In this document: positions 43,514-53,356 of the stretch, in pieces
Position numbering within the stretch: the stretch's first letter is position 1
Layout: the number at the start of each line of letters is the position of its first letter
Source: an uncultured Vibrio sp.
Lineage (GTDB): Bacteria > Pseudomonadota > Gammaproteobacteria > Enterobacterales > Vibrionaceae
Assembly: GCA_947504195.1 (NCBI GenBank)
Contig: CANNGN010000002.1
Span: 496,001-560,000 of the forward strand
DNA: 64,000 nucleotides
Reading direction: 5' to 3'
Notes under the pieces: generated by a model
Databases searched by the model: none
The model's input: only the letters and a program-made list of their open reading frames with translations
What the model was told of the DNA's origin: nothing
Program-made: the position numbers and the translations under genes

Positions 43514-44599
43514 ATGAACCATAGTATGAAAAGTGGCCAACACGGTGGAAATGTACGCGAAAAAGCCGAGCAATATGGCTTCGAGACACAAGATATCGTA
43601 GATTTTAGTGCCAACATTAATCCTTTAGGGATGCCCGCTGAATTAAAGCAAGCAATTGTTAATAAACTCGATGACGCTCATTTGTATCCAGACATAGATT
43701 ACGTTAACCTCCACAAAACCATCGCACTTGCGACCCATTGTGCACCAGAACAGGTTCTCGCAGGAAATGGAGCAACGGAACTTATCTATCTTTGGGTAAA
43801 ACACATTAACCCTCAATGCGCGCTACTCGTAGAGCCGACGTTTGCTGAATACCGACGCGCCTTAACGTTAAATGACGCATCAATAGTAACTTACCAACTT
43901 ACTTACGATCAAAAATTCATCATTAACGAGTCGATTCTCAATGAATTGCATCAGGGTTTAGACGCGTTAGTCTTGTGTTCACCTAATAATCCAACCGGTG
44001 CTTTAATTCCTCAATCCCTATTAACACGCATACTCGAAAAATGTTTATCCTTGAATGTTGCGGTGTTGCTAGACGAATCATTCATCGACTTTTCGCCTGA
44101 TATGCAATCTGCGATTGGTTGGATAAATGAGTACCCAAACTTAACGGTATTGCAATCGTTAACCAAATTCTATGCGATTCCAGGCATTCGCCTAGGATAT
44201 ATGGTTTCCTCAAACACCGCTTTAATCGAAGCCATTCACTCGCAGCGCGAGCCTTGGAGCATTAACGCTTTTGCAGTGATTGCAGGCGAAACGGTGTTTG
44301 ATTGTCACGACTACCAACATCGCACCCATGATTGGTTAAAAGATGAATATCGTTATCTTTATAGCCAGCTCAATACATTTAGTCAGTTAGAAGTTTGGCC
44401 AAGTACCGCCAACTATCTCTTTTTTCGATGTCACAATGCTTTGCTTGATTTGCAGGACTTACTGATGCAGCACGGTATTCTTATCCGCAGTTGTGCTAAC
44501 TACCCAGGGCTCGACAACCACTATTACCGCGTCGCGATAAAGTCACATTCAGATAATCAACGCTTAGTTAAAGCACTAACTGTGGCGTTAGCCAGCTAG
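43514..44599 (+). CDS. cobD: Threonine-phosphate decarboxylase CobD
   Basis: 361 residues, a class I PLP enzyme of the histidinol-phosphate aminotransferase fold. The sequence HGGNVREKAEQYGF and DFSANINPLG are the CobD N-terminal motifs; CSPNNPTG and the Schiff-base Lys 218 in SLTKFYAIPGIRLGY are intact. It decarboxylates L-threonine O-3-phosphate to (R)-1-amino-2-propanol phosphate, the substrate of CbiB. The cbiB gene diverges from it across about 160 bases. Related aminotransferases such as HisC could be confused with it, but the N-terminal HGG motif and the neighbour decide for CobD. Confidence 0.9.
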   Translation: MNHSMKSGQHGGNVREKAEQYGFETQDIVDFSANINPLGMPAELKQAIVNKLDDAHLYPDIDYVNLHKTIALATHCAPEQVLAGNGATELIYLWVKHINPQCALLVEPTFAEYRRALTLNDASIVTYQLTYDQKFIINESILNELHQGLDALVLCSPNNPTGALIPQSLLTRILEKCLSLNVAVLLDESFIDFSPDMQSAIGWINEYPNLTVLQSLTKFYAIPGIRLGYMVSSNTALIEAIHSQREPWSINAFAVIAGETVFDCHDYQHRTHDWLKDEYRYLYSQLNTFSQLEVWPSTANYLFFRCHNALLDLQDLLMQHGILIRSCANYPGLDNHYYRVAIKSHSDNQRLVKALTVALAS

Positions 44600-44627
44600 C
44601 ATTATAATCGACTAGTGATTGACTATT

Positions 44628-44660
44628 GTTTAGCGATAACATCCTAAGTTAACGCTAAAC
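44628..44660 (+). terminator. Hairpin after cobD
   Basis: GTTTAGCG (44628-44635) with CGCTAAAC (44653-44660), with TAAC/GTTA continuing the stem. No T run follows; weak terminator at best. Confidence 0.4.
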
Positions 44661-44795
44661 TTAATGTAATTATTGCTAGATTTTAATAAATACGGCATTC
44701 TCCACAATTGTGATTCTATCATTTCTAATTGTCATCATTTTATTGAGCACATCGATAAGATATTCCCAGCATTTCGATTTATTAAGGATTATTAA

Positions 44796-45710
44796 GTGAC
44801 TCTGCGTGATCGTATTTTAGCGCTCGTAATCGTAATGCTTTGGGGCATTAATTTCGTCGTTATTAAAGTGGGCTTGCAAGGCTTTCCACCGTTGCTATTG
44901 GCAGGTATGCGATTTGTTATAGTCGCCCTCCCCGCTATATTCTTTATCAAGCGCCCAGATATTCCTTATCGCTGGCTGTTTTTATACGGTATTACCATCT
45001 GTTTTGGGCAATTTGCGTTGCTATTCTGGGCAATGAAGATCGGAATGGCGGCAGGCTTAGCGTCATTATTACTCCAAGCTCAAGCCTTTATTACTCTGCT
45101 TATGGGGGTTGTTGTTCTAAAAGAAACGATTAAGCCTCATAACGTCATCGCGATGTTTATCGCTGCGATTGGAATCTACATACTTGCTTCGGCGCAAGGA
45201 GAAACCAAAGCAAGCTTAACTTGGTTTACTTTGCTGTTAGTTATTGGTGCTGCTTCCTTTTGGTCTATGGGTAACATCACCAACAAAGTGATCATGAAAA
45301 ACTATAATGTGCCAACAATGGCTCTGATTATATGGAGCGCCCCCGTTCCGGCTATTTCGTTTTTCATCAGCTCATTTATCTTTGAAGGCCCGACGTTGAT
45401 CATGGATTCTTTGATTCATATTGAATGGCATAATATCTTTGCTATTGGATACCTTTCGATCCTTGCAACCATCGTTGGGTATGGTGGGTGGAGCTATTTG
45501 TTGAGCCGCTACGAAACTTCATTAGTCGCACCATTATCTCTGCTTGTCCCTGTATTTGGTTTGTTTAGTGCCATGATTATTTTGGATGAACATTTAACTC
45601 TGTTACAAGGCGTTGGTGTCTCAGTCATTGCCATTGGATTAACATTTAATGTCTTCGGGAAACGGTTGATTGCAAACAGGCATAGCAAGCTAGATGCCTC
45701 TTCAAATTAA
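44796..45710 (+). CDS. eamA: EamA-family exporter (O-acetylserine/cysteine exporter EamA)
   Basis: 304 residues with ten membrane helices in two EamA repeats. The N-terminus, LWGINFVVIKVGLQGFPPLLLAG, and the segments GLASLLLQAQAF, FNVFGKR and SRYETSLVAPLSLLVPVFGL closely match E. coli EamA (YdeD), which exports O-acetylserine and cysteine. The start is GTG with AAGG ahead of it. An AraC/GyrI regulator is convergent downstream. Confidence 0.85.
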   Translation: MTLRDRILALVIVMLWGINFVVIKVGLQGFPPLLLAGMRFVIVALPAIFFIKRPDIPYRWLFLYGITICFGQFALLFWAMKIGMAAGLASLLLQAQAFITLLMGVVVLKETIKPHNVIAMFIAAIGIYILASAQGETKASLTWFTLLLVIGAASFWSMGNITNKVIMKNYNVPTMALIIWSAPVPAISFFISSFIFEGPTLIMDSLIHIEWHNIFAIGYLSILATIVGYGGWSYLLSRYETSLVAPLSLLVPVFGLFSAMIILDEHLTLLQGVGVSVIAIGLTFNVFGKRLIANRHSKLDASSN

Positions 45711-45727
45711 AATTAATGAAACGTGAG

Positions 45728-46597
45728 TTAAAAGAAGCCTATAGGCAAGTAAAACTCTAATTCAAACTCTTCTTGCTCGTTCAAGAAATGGTTTTTGTGG
45801 TAGTGAACGTAAGCGGGCGTTGAACGCAGTTTAAATCCGGAACTTGGTAGCCACTGTTCTAAGATTTTACTTAGTTGGGGAAGTAAATCGCCATATACGC
45901 CATTCAACGTAAATACGGCGTGCAAACCTCCAGGAATGACGAGCTGGTTAACGATGCCATGCAGTTTTATCGGCTCTTCTATTTCAATACACGCGACGTA
46001 ACGACATTCATCTAATTCAACCCATGCAGGGTTCGAGTGATGCAATCCATATTGAACGGTAAAGTCTCGTCCTTCCTTATTCGCCCATGCGTTTAATAAC
46101 CGCCATGCATTTGTAATCGAACGATTGTAACCAGTGTGGCGTACATACGCGGCTTTCCGTGGTTCAACTTCCTGAATTTTGGGAGTCGGTAGTTGCTGCT
46201 TAGCAACTCGTTGATACCCCAACGCTATTTCTTTATCTTTTAAATACGGTTTGTCTGAAATATTTAGATCGTGTTTGCGCCAATCTCGCGGAGAAAGGCC
46301 AAAGGTGGCTTTAAACGCACGATTAAATGACGACGCTGAACTAAACCCACTTTTGGTCACAATATCTATGACTGGCGTTTGCGGATCAAACATAAACTGA
46401 TTGGCGGCATATTCCATTCGAATTCTCCGAATATATTGATGCACCGACTCACCCACCACCAATTTAAAGGTTCGATGAAAATGTTGCTCTGAATAAGCCG
46501 CGACTTTTGACAAGGCTTGAGCGGACAAGTCTCGAGTAATGTCTTGGTGTATATAAAACAGAACATCATTAATTCTCGATTGGTGCAGTGTATTCAT
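45728..46597 (-). CDS. AraC-family regulator with GyrI-like effector domain
   Basis: 289 residues from the ATG at 46597; in-frame starts at 46636 or the TTG at 46660 would add up to 21 residues with no family match. The N-terminal 100 residues are an AraC/XylS double helix-turn-helix, with S-E-Q-H-F-H-R-T-F-K and G-F-S-S-A-S-S-F-N-R-A-F-K-A-T-F-G-L-S-P. A GyrI-like small-molecule-binding domain follows from about residue 125 (R-K-A-A-Y-V-R-H-T-G-Y). The layout is that of Rob/MarA-like proteins with C-terminal GyrI domains. Its target might be the divergent aminotransferase gene, but no operator was identified. Confidence 0.83.
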   Translation of the reverse strand: MNTLHQSRINDVLFYIHQDITRDLSAQALSKVAAYSEQHFHRTFKLVVGESVHQYIRRIRMEYAANQFMFDPQTPVIDIVTKSGFSSASSFNRAFKATFGLSPRDWRKHDLNISDKPYLKDKEIALGYQRVAKQQLPTPKIQEVEPRKAAYVRHTGYNRSITNAWRLLNAWANKEGRDFTVQYGLHHSNPAWVELDECRYVACIEIEEPIKLHGIVNQLVIPGGLHAVFTLNGVYGDLLPQLSKILEQWLPSSGFKLRSTPAYVHYHKNHFLNEQEEFELEFYLPIGFF

Positions 46598-46734
46598 CGT
46601 TTTACTATTAGCATAAATGGACATATTAGTAAGCATATATGGACAATTATTTATTTCCAAGTGCCTTTACGATTAACTCACCATTTTTATGACGCGAACA
46701 ATTGACTTCGCTAATCACGGACACAGGAATTACC

Positions 46735-47889
46735 ATGGAAATTGCACAATCAGTTCAAGGGATCAAGCCATCGTACATTAGAGAAATACTCGCAGCAGCC
46801 AGTGACACCAATGTCATTTCGCTTGCGGGGGGATTACCAGATGAGCAAACTTTTCCATTAGAATTAATGAAGCCAACGATAGACTCACTGTTGAGCACAC
46901 CGAGTGTATTCCAATATGGCGGCACGGTGGGATATCCGCCACTGTTGGATCACTTACATCAACGCTACGAATTACCCGAATCCCACTCAGTAATGACCAC
47001 CACGGGATCCCAACAAGGGTTGGACTTAATCGCCAGAGCTTATATTAACCCAGGCGATACTATTGCGATGGAAGCCCCGTGTTACCTTGGTGCAATGCAA
47101 GTATTTAATCTCGCATGTGCAAACTTGGTGACTGTTTCACAAGAAAAAGATGGGCCAAATATCAATCAGTTAGAAGAGTGTTTTAGGAGTGAACAACCTA
47201 AACTGTTTTATAGTGTACCTGATTTTCACAATCCAACAGGTGTGTGCTGGTCGTTACAAAAACGTCATGCAGTAGCAAATTTATGTATGCAATATAACGT
47301 GACGCTTATTGAAGATGCGCCCTATCGAGAACTTCGCTTTAGTGGCGAAACGCTTCCAATGGTTTCAGATTTATGTCCACTCCTTTCCATCGTATTGCGT
47401 TCTTTTTCAAAAATCGCTTCACCAGGGTTAAGAGTGGGATCGATCAGCACAACAAAAGAGTACCTCGTACCAATAATCAAAGTAAAACAAGGAGCCGACC
47501 TACATTCAAGCGTTCCACCACAAGCGATGTTGTTAGGCTTGCTGAAACACCCTCACTATTCGCTACACCTTGAGAGCATACGTCATCAATATAAAGAGAA
47601 GCGTGACGCCTTAGTCAATGCTCTGGAGCAACATTTACCGGAGCAATGCGAAATATACGCTCCCCAAGGCGGTATGTTTGTTTGGGTGACGCTTCCGCCA
47701 TGTGATCCATTTGAATTCGCACGAACAATGCTCGAGCAACACATCGCGATTGTTCCGAGCCCGGTATTTTATCCTGATAGCTATAACGCTGATCCAGCCA
47801 TCAGACTTAACTACACAAATGCCAGTAGCGAAGAACTGAATACAGCGGTACAACGAGTGGCTGAAACGTTGAAGCTACGTTACTGCTAA
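46735..47889 (+). CDS. PLP-dependent aminotransferase (class I, LysN/MocR-like catalytic fold)
   Basis: 384 residues from the ATG at 46735, which has AGGA seven bases upstream; an earlier in-frame start at 46702 is less well supported. The motifs VISLAGGLPDEQTFP, the Y-G-G-T-V-G-Y-P-P-L segment, TTGSQQGLDLI, VPDFHNPTG and the PLP Lys in RSFSKIASPGLRVG are those of 2-aminoadipate/aromatic aminotransferases. No N-terminal GntR domain is present, so it is not a regulator. The amino-acid substrate is uncertain. It is divergent from an AraC/GyrI regulator. Confidence 0.78.
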   Translation: MEIAQSVQGIKPSYIREILAAASDTNVISLAGGLPDEQTFPLELMKPTIDSLLSTPSVFQYGGTVGYPPLLDHLHQRYELPESHSVMTTTGSQQGLDLIARAYINPGDTIAMEAPCYLGAMQVFNLACANLVTVSQEKDGPNINQLEECFRSEQPKLFYSVPDFHNPTGVCWSLQKRHAVANLCMQYNVTLIEDAPYRELRFSGETLPMVSDLCPLLSIVLRSFSKIASPGLRVGSISTTKEYLVPIIKVKQGADLHSSVPPQAMLLGLLKHPHYSLHLESIRHQYKEKRDALVNALEQHLPEQCEIYAPQGGMFVWVTLPPCDPFEFARTMLEQHIAIVPSPVFYPDSYNADPAIRLNYTNASSEELNTAVQRVAETLKLRYC

Positions 47890-48224
47890 TCAATACCGAA
47901 AAATAATTGATCGAACCGATAAATATGCTGTGACAGTTTGCTACTAGTGCGTTTCATCCTCTCTATAGCAAAGGCATATTTTCGGTCTTTAAAACCTTGC
48001 CACTCCTATTGCGCCTGAAGCGTGCAACAAAGCACTAACACATCGCAACCTTACCTTAACATGTTACTCATGTTTCATATAATCATCATCCGAAAATAAC
48101 ATAACTATATGTTTTACAATAATAAATAATATATTTTATATTTTTTGTCCAATTGGTCAGCTTTTTGCTAATTAGAGTTAAAGAACTAAAAAATAATATT
48201 TATATGTAATAAATGGAGGTCATT
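47890..48224. other. Regulatory region upstream of the purine operon
   Basis: About 330 bases without a gene. The first part holds a long nested inverted repeat (47895-47986), listed separately. The rest is AT-rich and would contain the xdhA promoter; GGAGG at 48215-48219 is the xdhA ribosome binding site. I could not assign a promoter. Confidence 0.5.
47895..47986. repeat. Nested inverted repeats forming a 92-base hairpin
   Basis: Three pairs of perfect arms nest in order: ACCGAA (47895-47900) with TTCGGT (47981-47986), AATATG (47922-47927) with CATATT (47975-47980), and TTTGCTA (47937-47943) with TAGCAAA (47966-47972). The last two arms on the right are contiguous. It lies between the aminotransferase stop and the purine operon, and could be a terminator-like stem or a structured RNA. 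Confidence 0.35.
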
Positions 48225-49641
48225 ATGTTGGAACTCATGGTGAATAAGGAAGTGCTCAAACTCTCTTCTAATCACGCAGACGATATGCTTCTCCCTTATT
48301 TACGTGAACAAAAATTTTTAACGGGAACAAAAGAAGGATGTGCGAGTGGCGACTGTGGCGCTTGTACCGTTGTGTTGGTAGATAAAGATACGCCAAAAGG
48401 CTCGCTTAGATATCGGCAAATAAATGCTTGTATTACCCCACTTCACGCATTACATGGTAAACAGATCATTACCGTCGAACACCTTAAACAGAATGATTCC
48501 CTTCACCCGATACAGCAAATGATTGTCGATAACCACGGTAGCCAGTGTGGTTTTTGTACTCCAGGCATTGTGATGTCATTGTATGCACTATCAAAACAGG
48601 CTAATTCACATCTGGATCCAACTGAGTATCTTGCAGGCAATCTATGTCGCTGTACTGGCTATGGCCCGTTAATCAAATGCGCGAATGCAATTGCAAAAAC
48701 GCCAATTAACGACCCTTTGGATCTATTTAGCGATGACGTTGTTCAATGGATGGATTCTGTTGATTCACTTAAACACCCGAACTATTTCACACCTTCCGAC
48801 CGAGCGTCATTACGTGAAGTACGTTTACAGCACCCCGACGCCAAGTTGATCTCAGGGGCAACGGATCTCGCGTTAGAAGTTACCCAGCACTACAGAAAGC
48901 TTGAGAAATTAATCGATGTCTCAAAGGTGAATGACTTATTGACCATAGAGAATTGCGAACACGGATGCCGAATCGGAGCTGCGGTACCTTTATATCAAGT
49001 CCATGATTTTATGAAAGATCACTACCCGTCAACAACAGAAATTATCCAACGCCTTGGTAGTTTAACCATTAGGCATCGAGCGACATTAGGTGGCAGTCTT
49101 GGTCACGCGTCACCGATAGGCGATATTGCACCTCTGTTAATGAGTCTAGGAGGAACCATTGAGCTTGATAACGGGATCGAAAAAGTTCTTTGTGCTCCAG
49201 AGGACTATATCCTCGATTATCGAACCACCGCTTTAAATCCCGACCAATGGATAAGCGCAATTCATATCCCGAAGCTCACTAAAAGTCATAATCACGCCAT
49301 TTATAAGATTAGTAAACGCTATGAAGATGACATCGCGACAGTAGTCCTCGCGATTAATATGGTTGTTGATGAAGATAGTCGTGTTTCTAAATGCGTGATA
49401 AGCGGCAGGTGGTGTTGCGGCGAAATCGTTGCGTTTAACAAGGCTAGAAAACATATTTGAAGGAAAAATACTCAATCAAGAGCTTATCGATCTCGCTAAA
49501 AGTCATGTCAGTCACGAAATCCAGCCCATGAGCGATGTACGTGGTAGTGCTCAATATAGGATTAAATTAGTCGAAAACTTAATCCAGCGATATTTCTACG
49601 AGACACAGAGAATTTCAACAAGGTTGGTGCATCATGCGTAA
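48225..49641 (+). pseudogene. xdhA: Xanthine dehydrogenase XdhA (2Fe-2S and FAD subunit), one-base frameshift near 49404
   Basis: The N-terminal part shows the ferredoxin-like cluster motif CASGDCGACTVV, the second cluster CGFCTPGIVMS and CRCTGY, then the FAD-binding domain (SGATDLAL, R-H-R-A-T-L-G-G-S-L-G-H-A-S-P-I-G-D). At 49401-49410 the sequence AGCGGCAGGT contains one G more than the expected reading of S-A-G-G-V-A-A-K. The first frame therefore runs to a stop at 49460. Removing one G restores a continuous frame to 49641, with S-L-R-L-T-R-L-E and M-S-D-V-R-G-S-A-x-Y-R, the usual CO-dehydrogenase flavoprotein C-terminal end. The gene start is the ATG at 48225 behind GGAGG. The restored frame overlaps xdhB by eight bases, as expected. 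It may be a mutation or a sequencing error. Confidence 0.9.
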
Positions 49642-51982
49642 ATTGACCTCACTAACTCCTTCGGAAATAACGCTTGAGGACAAACCTGTAGGGAAGCCTA
49701 TTCAACATGAAAGTGCCACCAAGCAAGTTTCAGGTGAGGCGTTATTTATCGATGATTATCCTAACTCACAAGCACTGCTTCACGCCGCTGTTATTACAAG
49801 TAACATTGCAAAAGGCGTCATTACGTCAATAGATCTAAGCGATGTCGAGGCGTGCGATGGTGTGGTGTGCATATTGGATGAATCGGATATACCTGGCTTA
49901 AAAGATATTGGCGCGATCTACAAAGGTGACCCATTACTTGCCATAGATAATATCGTGCATTATTTCGGACAACCTATTGCAGTGGTCTTAGCCACTTCTC
50001 ACAACACCGCATGGAAAGCGGCTCAATTAGCCAAAGTAGAGTACGATAATAGTGACAACGTCACCACCAATCACCTAAGCAATGCTCATGACAACCAAGT
50101 TTTATTGCCACCGCATCAAATGGGAACACCGATTTCAAACTCAATATTTGATGGTGCTTACCATCAAGTCCAAGGTGATTTATGGGTCGGAGGACAAGAG
50201 CATTTTTATTTAGAGACCCAAATTAGCATTGCAGAGGTGACAGAAGACCGAGGAATATTTCTACGCTGCTCAACTCAACACCCAGCTGAAATACAAAAGC
50301 TTGTCGCCGAAGTGCTAGCAATAGACTTTAATCAAGTTACCGTTGATATGCGGCGAATGGGTGGTGGATTCGGTGGAAAAGAGAGTCAAGCAGGTCAATG
50401 GGCGTGCCTTGCAGCGTTGGGGGCTTATCACACAAAAAAATCAGTCAAAATTCGCTTGCCTAGAAGTGTCGATATGACCTCTACAGGAAAGCGGCACCCT
50501 TTCTATCAACGCTATCATCTCGCTACCGATCAACATGGCAAAATTTTAGCCTCGCAAATCGAGATTAACGGCTTATGTGGTCACTCGCCTGACCTTTCCG
50601 ATGCAATCGTCGATCGCGCAATGTTTCATACCGACAACGCATACTCCCTTGGCGATGCTCATATTGAAGGGCATCGACTAAAAACTGATACCGTTTCCCA
50701 CACCGCTTTTCGTGGGTTTGGTGGTCCACAAGGGATGATCATCATCGAAAAAGCCATGCAGCAACTCTCCATAACTACTGCGAAAGATGCGTTAGATTTA
50801 CGTTATTTGAATTTGTACAACGCCGACAGTAATACCACGCCGTATGGGATGAAGGTAACTCAAACCGAGACAATGTATAAAATCATGCGCGATCTGGAAC
50901 AGCAAAGTGATTATCGTAGACGTCGTGAAGAAATCGAGCGATGGAATTTAACTAACCCAATATTAAAGAAAGGTCTCGCTTTAACACCAGTAAAATTTGG
51001 TATTTCTTTTACCGCTAAACATTTAAATCAAGCCGGAGCACTGCTCCATATCTATACCGATGGTTCTGTACAAGTTTCTCACGGCGGAACCGAAATGGGT
51101 CAAGGTTTACATACCAAGATACAACAAATCGTAGCGCAATCGCTTGGTATTAATCTTTCACGAGTATTAGTCACTTCGACACGGACAGACAAAGTTCCTA
51201 ATAGCTCACCGACTGCCGCTTCATCCGGTGCGGATCTCAATGGCATGGCTGCGCACAATGCGGCAATCACCCTCAAAACTCGCTTATTGGAGTTTATCTC
51301 TTCATTCCACAATACCGACAAGCCACTCCAGATTGAAGGCGAAAAAGTGATTGGTTTAGATATCGATTTAACTTGGCCTGAGCTGATACAGCAGGCGTAC
51401 ATGAACCGTATATCGTTATCCACCACCGGCTTTTATCAGACACCTAAAATTCATTACGATCGAGATAAAGCACAAGGACGCCCATTTTATTACTTTGCGC
51501 TCGGCGCATCCTGCTCTGAAGTAACAATAGATACACTTACCGGAGAACTTTCTGTAGAACGAGTCGATATTATTCACGATGTCGGACAAAGCTTAAACCC
51601 AGCGATAGACGAAGGACAAATAGAAGGCGCATTTATTCAAGGAATGGGTTGGTTAACCACTGAAGAGTTGGTGTGGAAAGATGACGGGCAATTGATGAGC
51701 AATAGCCCTATGAACTACAAAATCCCAACGATTGGCGACTATCCGAAGTCTCTTAATATTCACTTATTTGACGAAATAAATCCTGAATACAATATATATC
51801 GGTCCAAAGCAGTCGGAGAACCGCCGTTTATGCACGCAATCAGTGTTTGGTGCGCAATCTACGATGCTGTGGCTTCGGTAAGCGGTCACACCACCCCTCC
51901 ATTGCTTCACGCACCAGCAACAGGTGAGGCGATCTTATCGGCTTGTGAACACCAACTATCCCAACTCAATCAGGAGGAATAA
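49634..51982 (+). CDS. xdhB: Xanthine dehydrogenase XdhB, molybdopterin-binding subunit
   Basis: 782 residues, normal length. The aldehyde-oxidase/xanthine-dehydrogenase domain includes the MGGGFGGKESQ loop, FRGFGGPQG, GTEMGQGLHTKI, and the catalytic Glu in AVGEPPF. It holds the molybdenum cofactor and oxidises hypoxanthine and xanthine to urate with XdhA. The ATG overlaps the end of the restored xdhA frame. xdhC follows after one base, with AGGAGG inside the xdhB end. The subunit is intact, so the frameshift affects only its partner. Confidence 0.94.
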   Translation: MRKLTSLTPSEITLEDKPVGKPIQHESATKQVSGEALFIDDYPNSQALLHAAVITSNIAKGVITSIDLSDVEACDGVVCILDESDIPGLKDIGAIYKGDPLLAIDNIVHYFGQPIAVVLATSHNTAWKAAQLAKVEYDNSDNVTTNHLSNAHDNQVLLPPHQMGTPISNSIFDGAYHQVQGDLWVGGQEHFYLETQISIAEVTEDRGIFLRCSTQHPAEIQKLVAEVLAIDFNQVTVDMRRMGGGFGGKESQAGQWACLAALGAYHTKKSVKIRLPRSVDMTSTGKRHPFYQRYHLATDQHGKILASQIEINGLCGHSPDLSDAIVDRAMFHTDNAYSLGDAHIEGHRLKTDTVSHTAFRGFGGPQGMIIIEKAMQQLSITTAKDALDLRYLNLYNADSNTTPYGMKVTQTETMYKIMRDLEQQSDYRRRREEIERWNLTNPILKKGLALTPVKFGISFTAKHLNQAGALLHIYTDGSVQVSHGGTEMGQGLHTKIQQIVAQSLGINLSRVLVTSTRTDKVPNSSPTAASSGADLNGMAAHNAAITLKTRLLEFISSFHNTDKPLQIEGEKVIGLDIDLTWPELIQQAYMNRISLSTTGFYQTPKIHYDRDKAQGRPFYYFALGASCSEVTIDTLTGELSVERVDIIHDVGQSLNPAIDEGQIEGAFIQGMGWLTTEELVWKDDGQLMSNSPMNYKIPTIGDYPKSLNIHLFDEINPEYNIYRSKAVGEPPFMHAISVWCAIYDAVASVSGHTTPPLLHAPATGEAILSACEHQLSQLNQEE

Positions 51983-51983
51983 T

Positions 51984-52868
51984 ATGACACCTCTGACGCA
52001 TCTAACTCATATGACGCAATTATCTTGGCTCGAAGCATGCCATTCGTTAGAACAGTCAGGCGAGGCCTATGTGATCGCAACCGTTGTTGCTTGCGTCGGT
52101 TCAGTACCTCGAGAAATGGGTTCTAAGATGGTTATCACTCAAAGTGCACAGTTTGACACAATCGGTGGTGGAAACCTTGAATATGAAGTCATTAAGTCTG
52201 CACGTCATGATTTAAAGCAACATGCAAGTTCACTCCGAATTGAACGATTTGCCCTATCCGCTGATCTTGGCCAATGTTGTGGAGGCGCTGTGCAAATCAT
52301 GTTTGAGTATTTTCTCACTCAAGTGCCCCACGTAACAATTTTTGGCGCAGGCCATGTAAGTCAAGCGTTATGCACAATTTTAAAATCATTACCCTGTCAC
52401 ACAACCGTTATCGATAATCGCACAAATTGGAGCGAGTCGATTCAAGCCATAGGTGGGATTAACGTAATAGTTAACGCAGACCCATGCGCAACGATATCAA
52501 CCATCCCAGACGATTCCTACATCGTAATCATGACGCAAGACCACATACTTGATTTCGAACTCACGCGTTTGTGTTTAGAGCAACAACGTTTCAATTACAT
52601 TGGATTGATTGGCTCTCAAGGAAAGAGCCAGCGATTTCGCTTTAGACTGAACGAGCAACTAAGCAACGCTAACCTAGCGGCACAATTAATATGTCCTATA
52701 GGACACCCAGAGATAAAAGGAAAGCTTCCGATGCAAGTGGCACTTTCTGTTGCTGCGCAATTGTCTACTTTGTGGGAGTCAGCGGCCGCAGAGCCTACTA
52801 CTTGTAAACAATCGGGGTGGGAAGCGTGTAATGAAACTAGGAAGTTCATCAAGGAGCACCACGAATGA
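51984..52868 (+). CDS. xdhC: XdhC, xanthine dehydrogenase accessory protein
   Basis: 294 residues from the ATG at 51984, just after xdhB, with AGGAGG upstream; a longer in-frame version would start inside xdhB. The XdhC/CoxI domain has V-G-S-V-P-R-E-x-G-S-K-M, I-G-G-G-N-L-E and L-G-Q-C-C-G-G-A; the C-terminal NAD-binding-like part shows IFGAGHVSQAL and the G-L-I-G-S-Q-G-K segment. XdhC inserts the sulfurated molybdenum cofactor into XdhB. Its last four bases overlap the uraD start (ATGA). Confidence 0.92.
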   Translation: MTPLTHLTHMTQLSWLEACHSLEQSGEAYVIATVVACVGSVPREMGSKMVITQSAQFDTIGGGNLEYEVIKSARHDLKQHASSLRIERFALSADLGQCCGGAVQIMFEYFLTQVPHVTIFGAGHVSQALCTILKSLPCHTTVIDNRTNWSESIQAIGGINVIVNADPCATISTIPDDSYIVIMTQDHILDFELTRLCLEQQRFNYIGLIGSQGKSQRFRFRLNEQLSNANLAAQLICPIGHPEIKGKLPMQVALSVAAQLSTLWESAAAEPTTCKQSGWEACNETRKFIKEHHE

Positions 52869-53356
52869 TGGCAACCACTTATCCGTTAATACTTGATACA
52901 ACAGAGTTAATGAATATTTGCAGCAGTTCAACATGGATTGCACGAATGAAAGAGTCCATGCCTTTTGACAACTTTGCTCACTTTGAAACTTTAGCGGAAA
53001 GTACATTCAACTCATTAAGTGACGATGATTGGCTTCAAGCTTTTGCAGGTCATCCAATGATTGGCGACCTCTCGACCTTGCAACAGAAATATAAAACGAG
53101 CAAAGCGCTCAGTGCACAAGAGCAAGGCTTGGTTGAGCAAGCATCGGATTCTACGTTGAGAGCTTTATTGCAATACAACCACGCCTACTTAGACAAATTT
53201 GGGTTTATTTTTATCGTATGTGCGAGCGGAAAGAGTGCAGAGGAGATGTTAATGATTTTAAAAGCTAGGTTTCTACGTTCCAAACAAGAGGAATTGATTC
53301 AAGCGGCATTTGAACAACGCAAAATTAGCAAAATTCGTATGGAGGCATATCTATGA
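52865..53356 (+). CDS. uraD: OHCU decarboxylase UraD
   Basis: 163 residues. The active-site motif appears as AGHPMIGD (61-68) with the catalytic His 63; the usual Arg of HPRIG is Met here. A helical C-terminus includes S-A-Q-E-Q-x-G-L and G-F-I-F-I-V-C-A-S-G-K-S. It converts 2-oxo-4-hydroxy-4-carboxy-5-ureidoimidazoline to S-allantoin. ATGA overlaps link it to xdhC and to uraH, so the genes are translationally coupled. Confidence 0.9.
   Translation: MMATTYPLILDTTELMNICSSSTWIARMKESMPFDNFAHFETLAESTFNSLSDDDWLQAFAGHPMIGDLSTLQQKYKTSKALSAQEQGLVEQASDSTLRALLQYNHAYLDKFGFIFIVCASGKSAEEMLMILKARFLRSKQEELIQAAFEQRKISKIRMEAYL

Noticed and set aside
49404-49460. Programmed frameshift in xdhA
   Set aside because: No slippery heptamer or downstream stem is apparent, and one base removal restores the normal protein.
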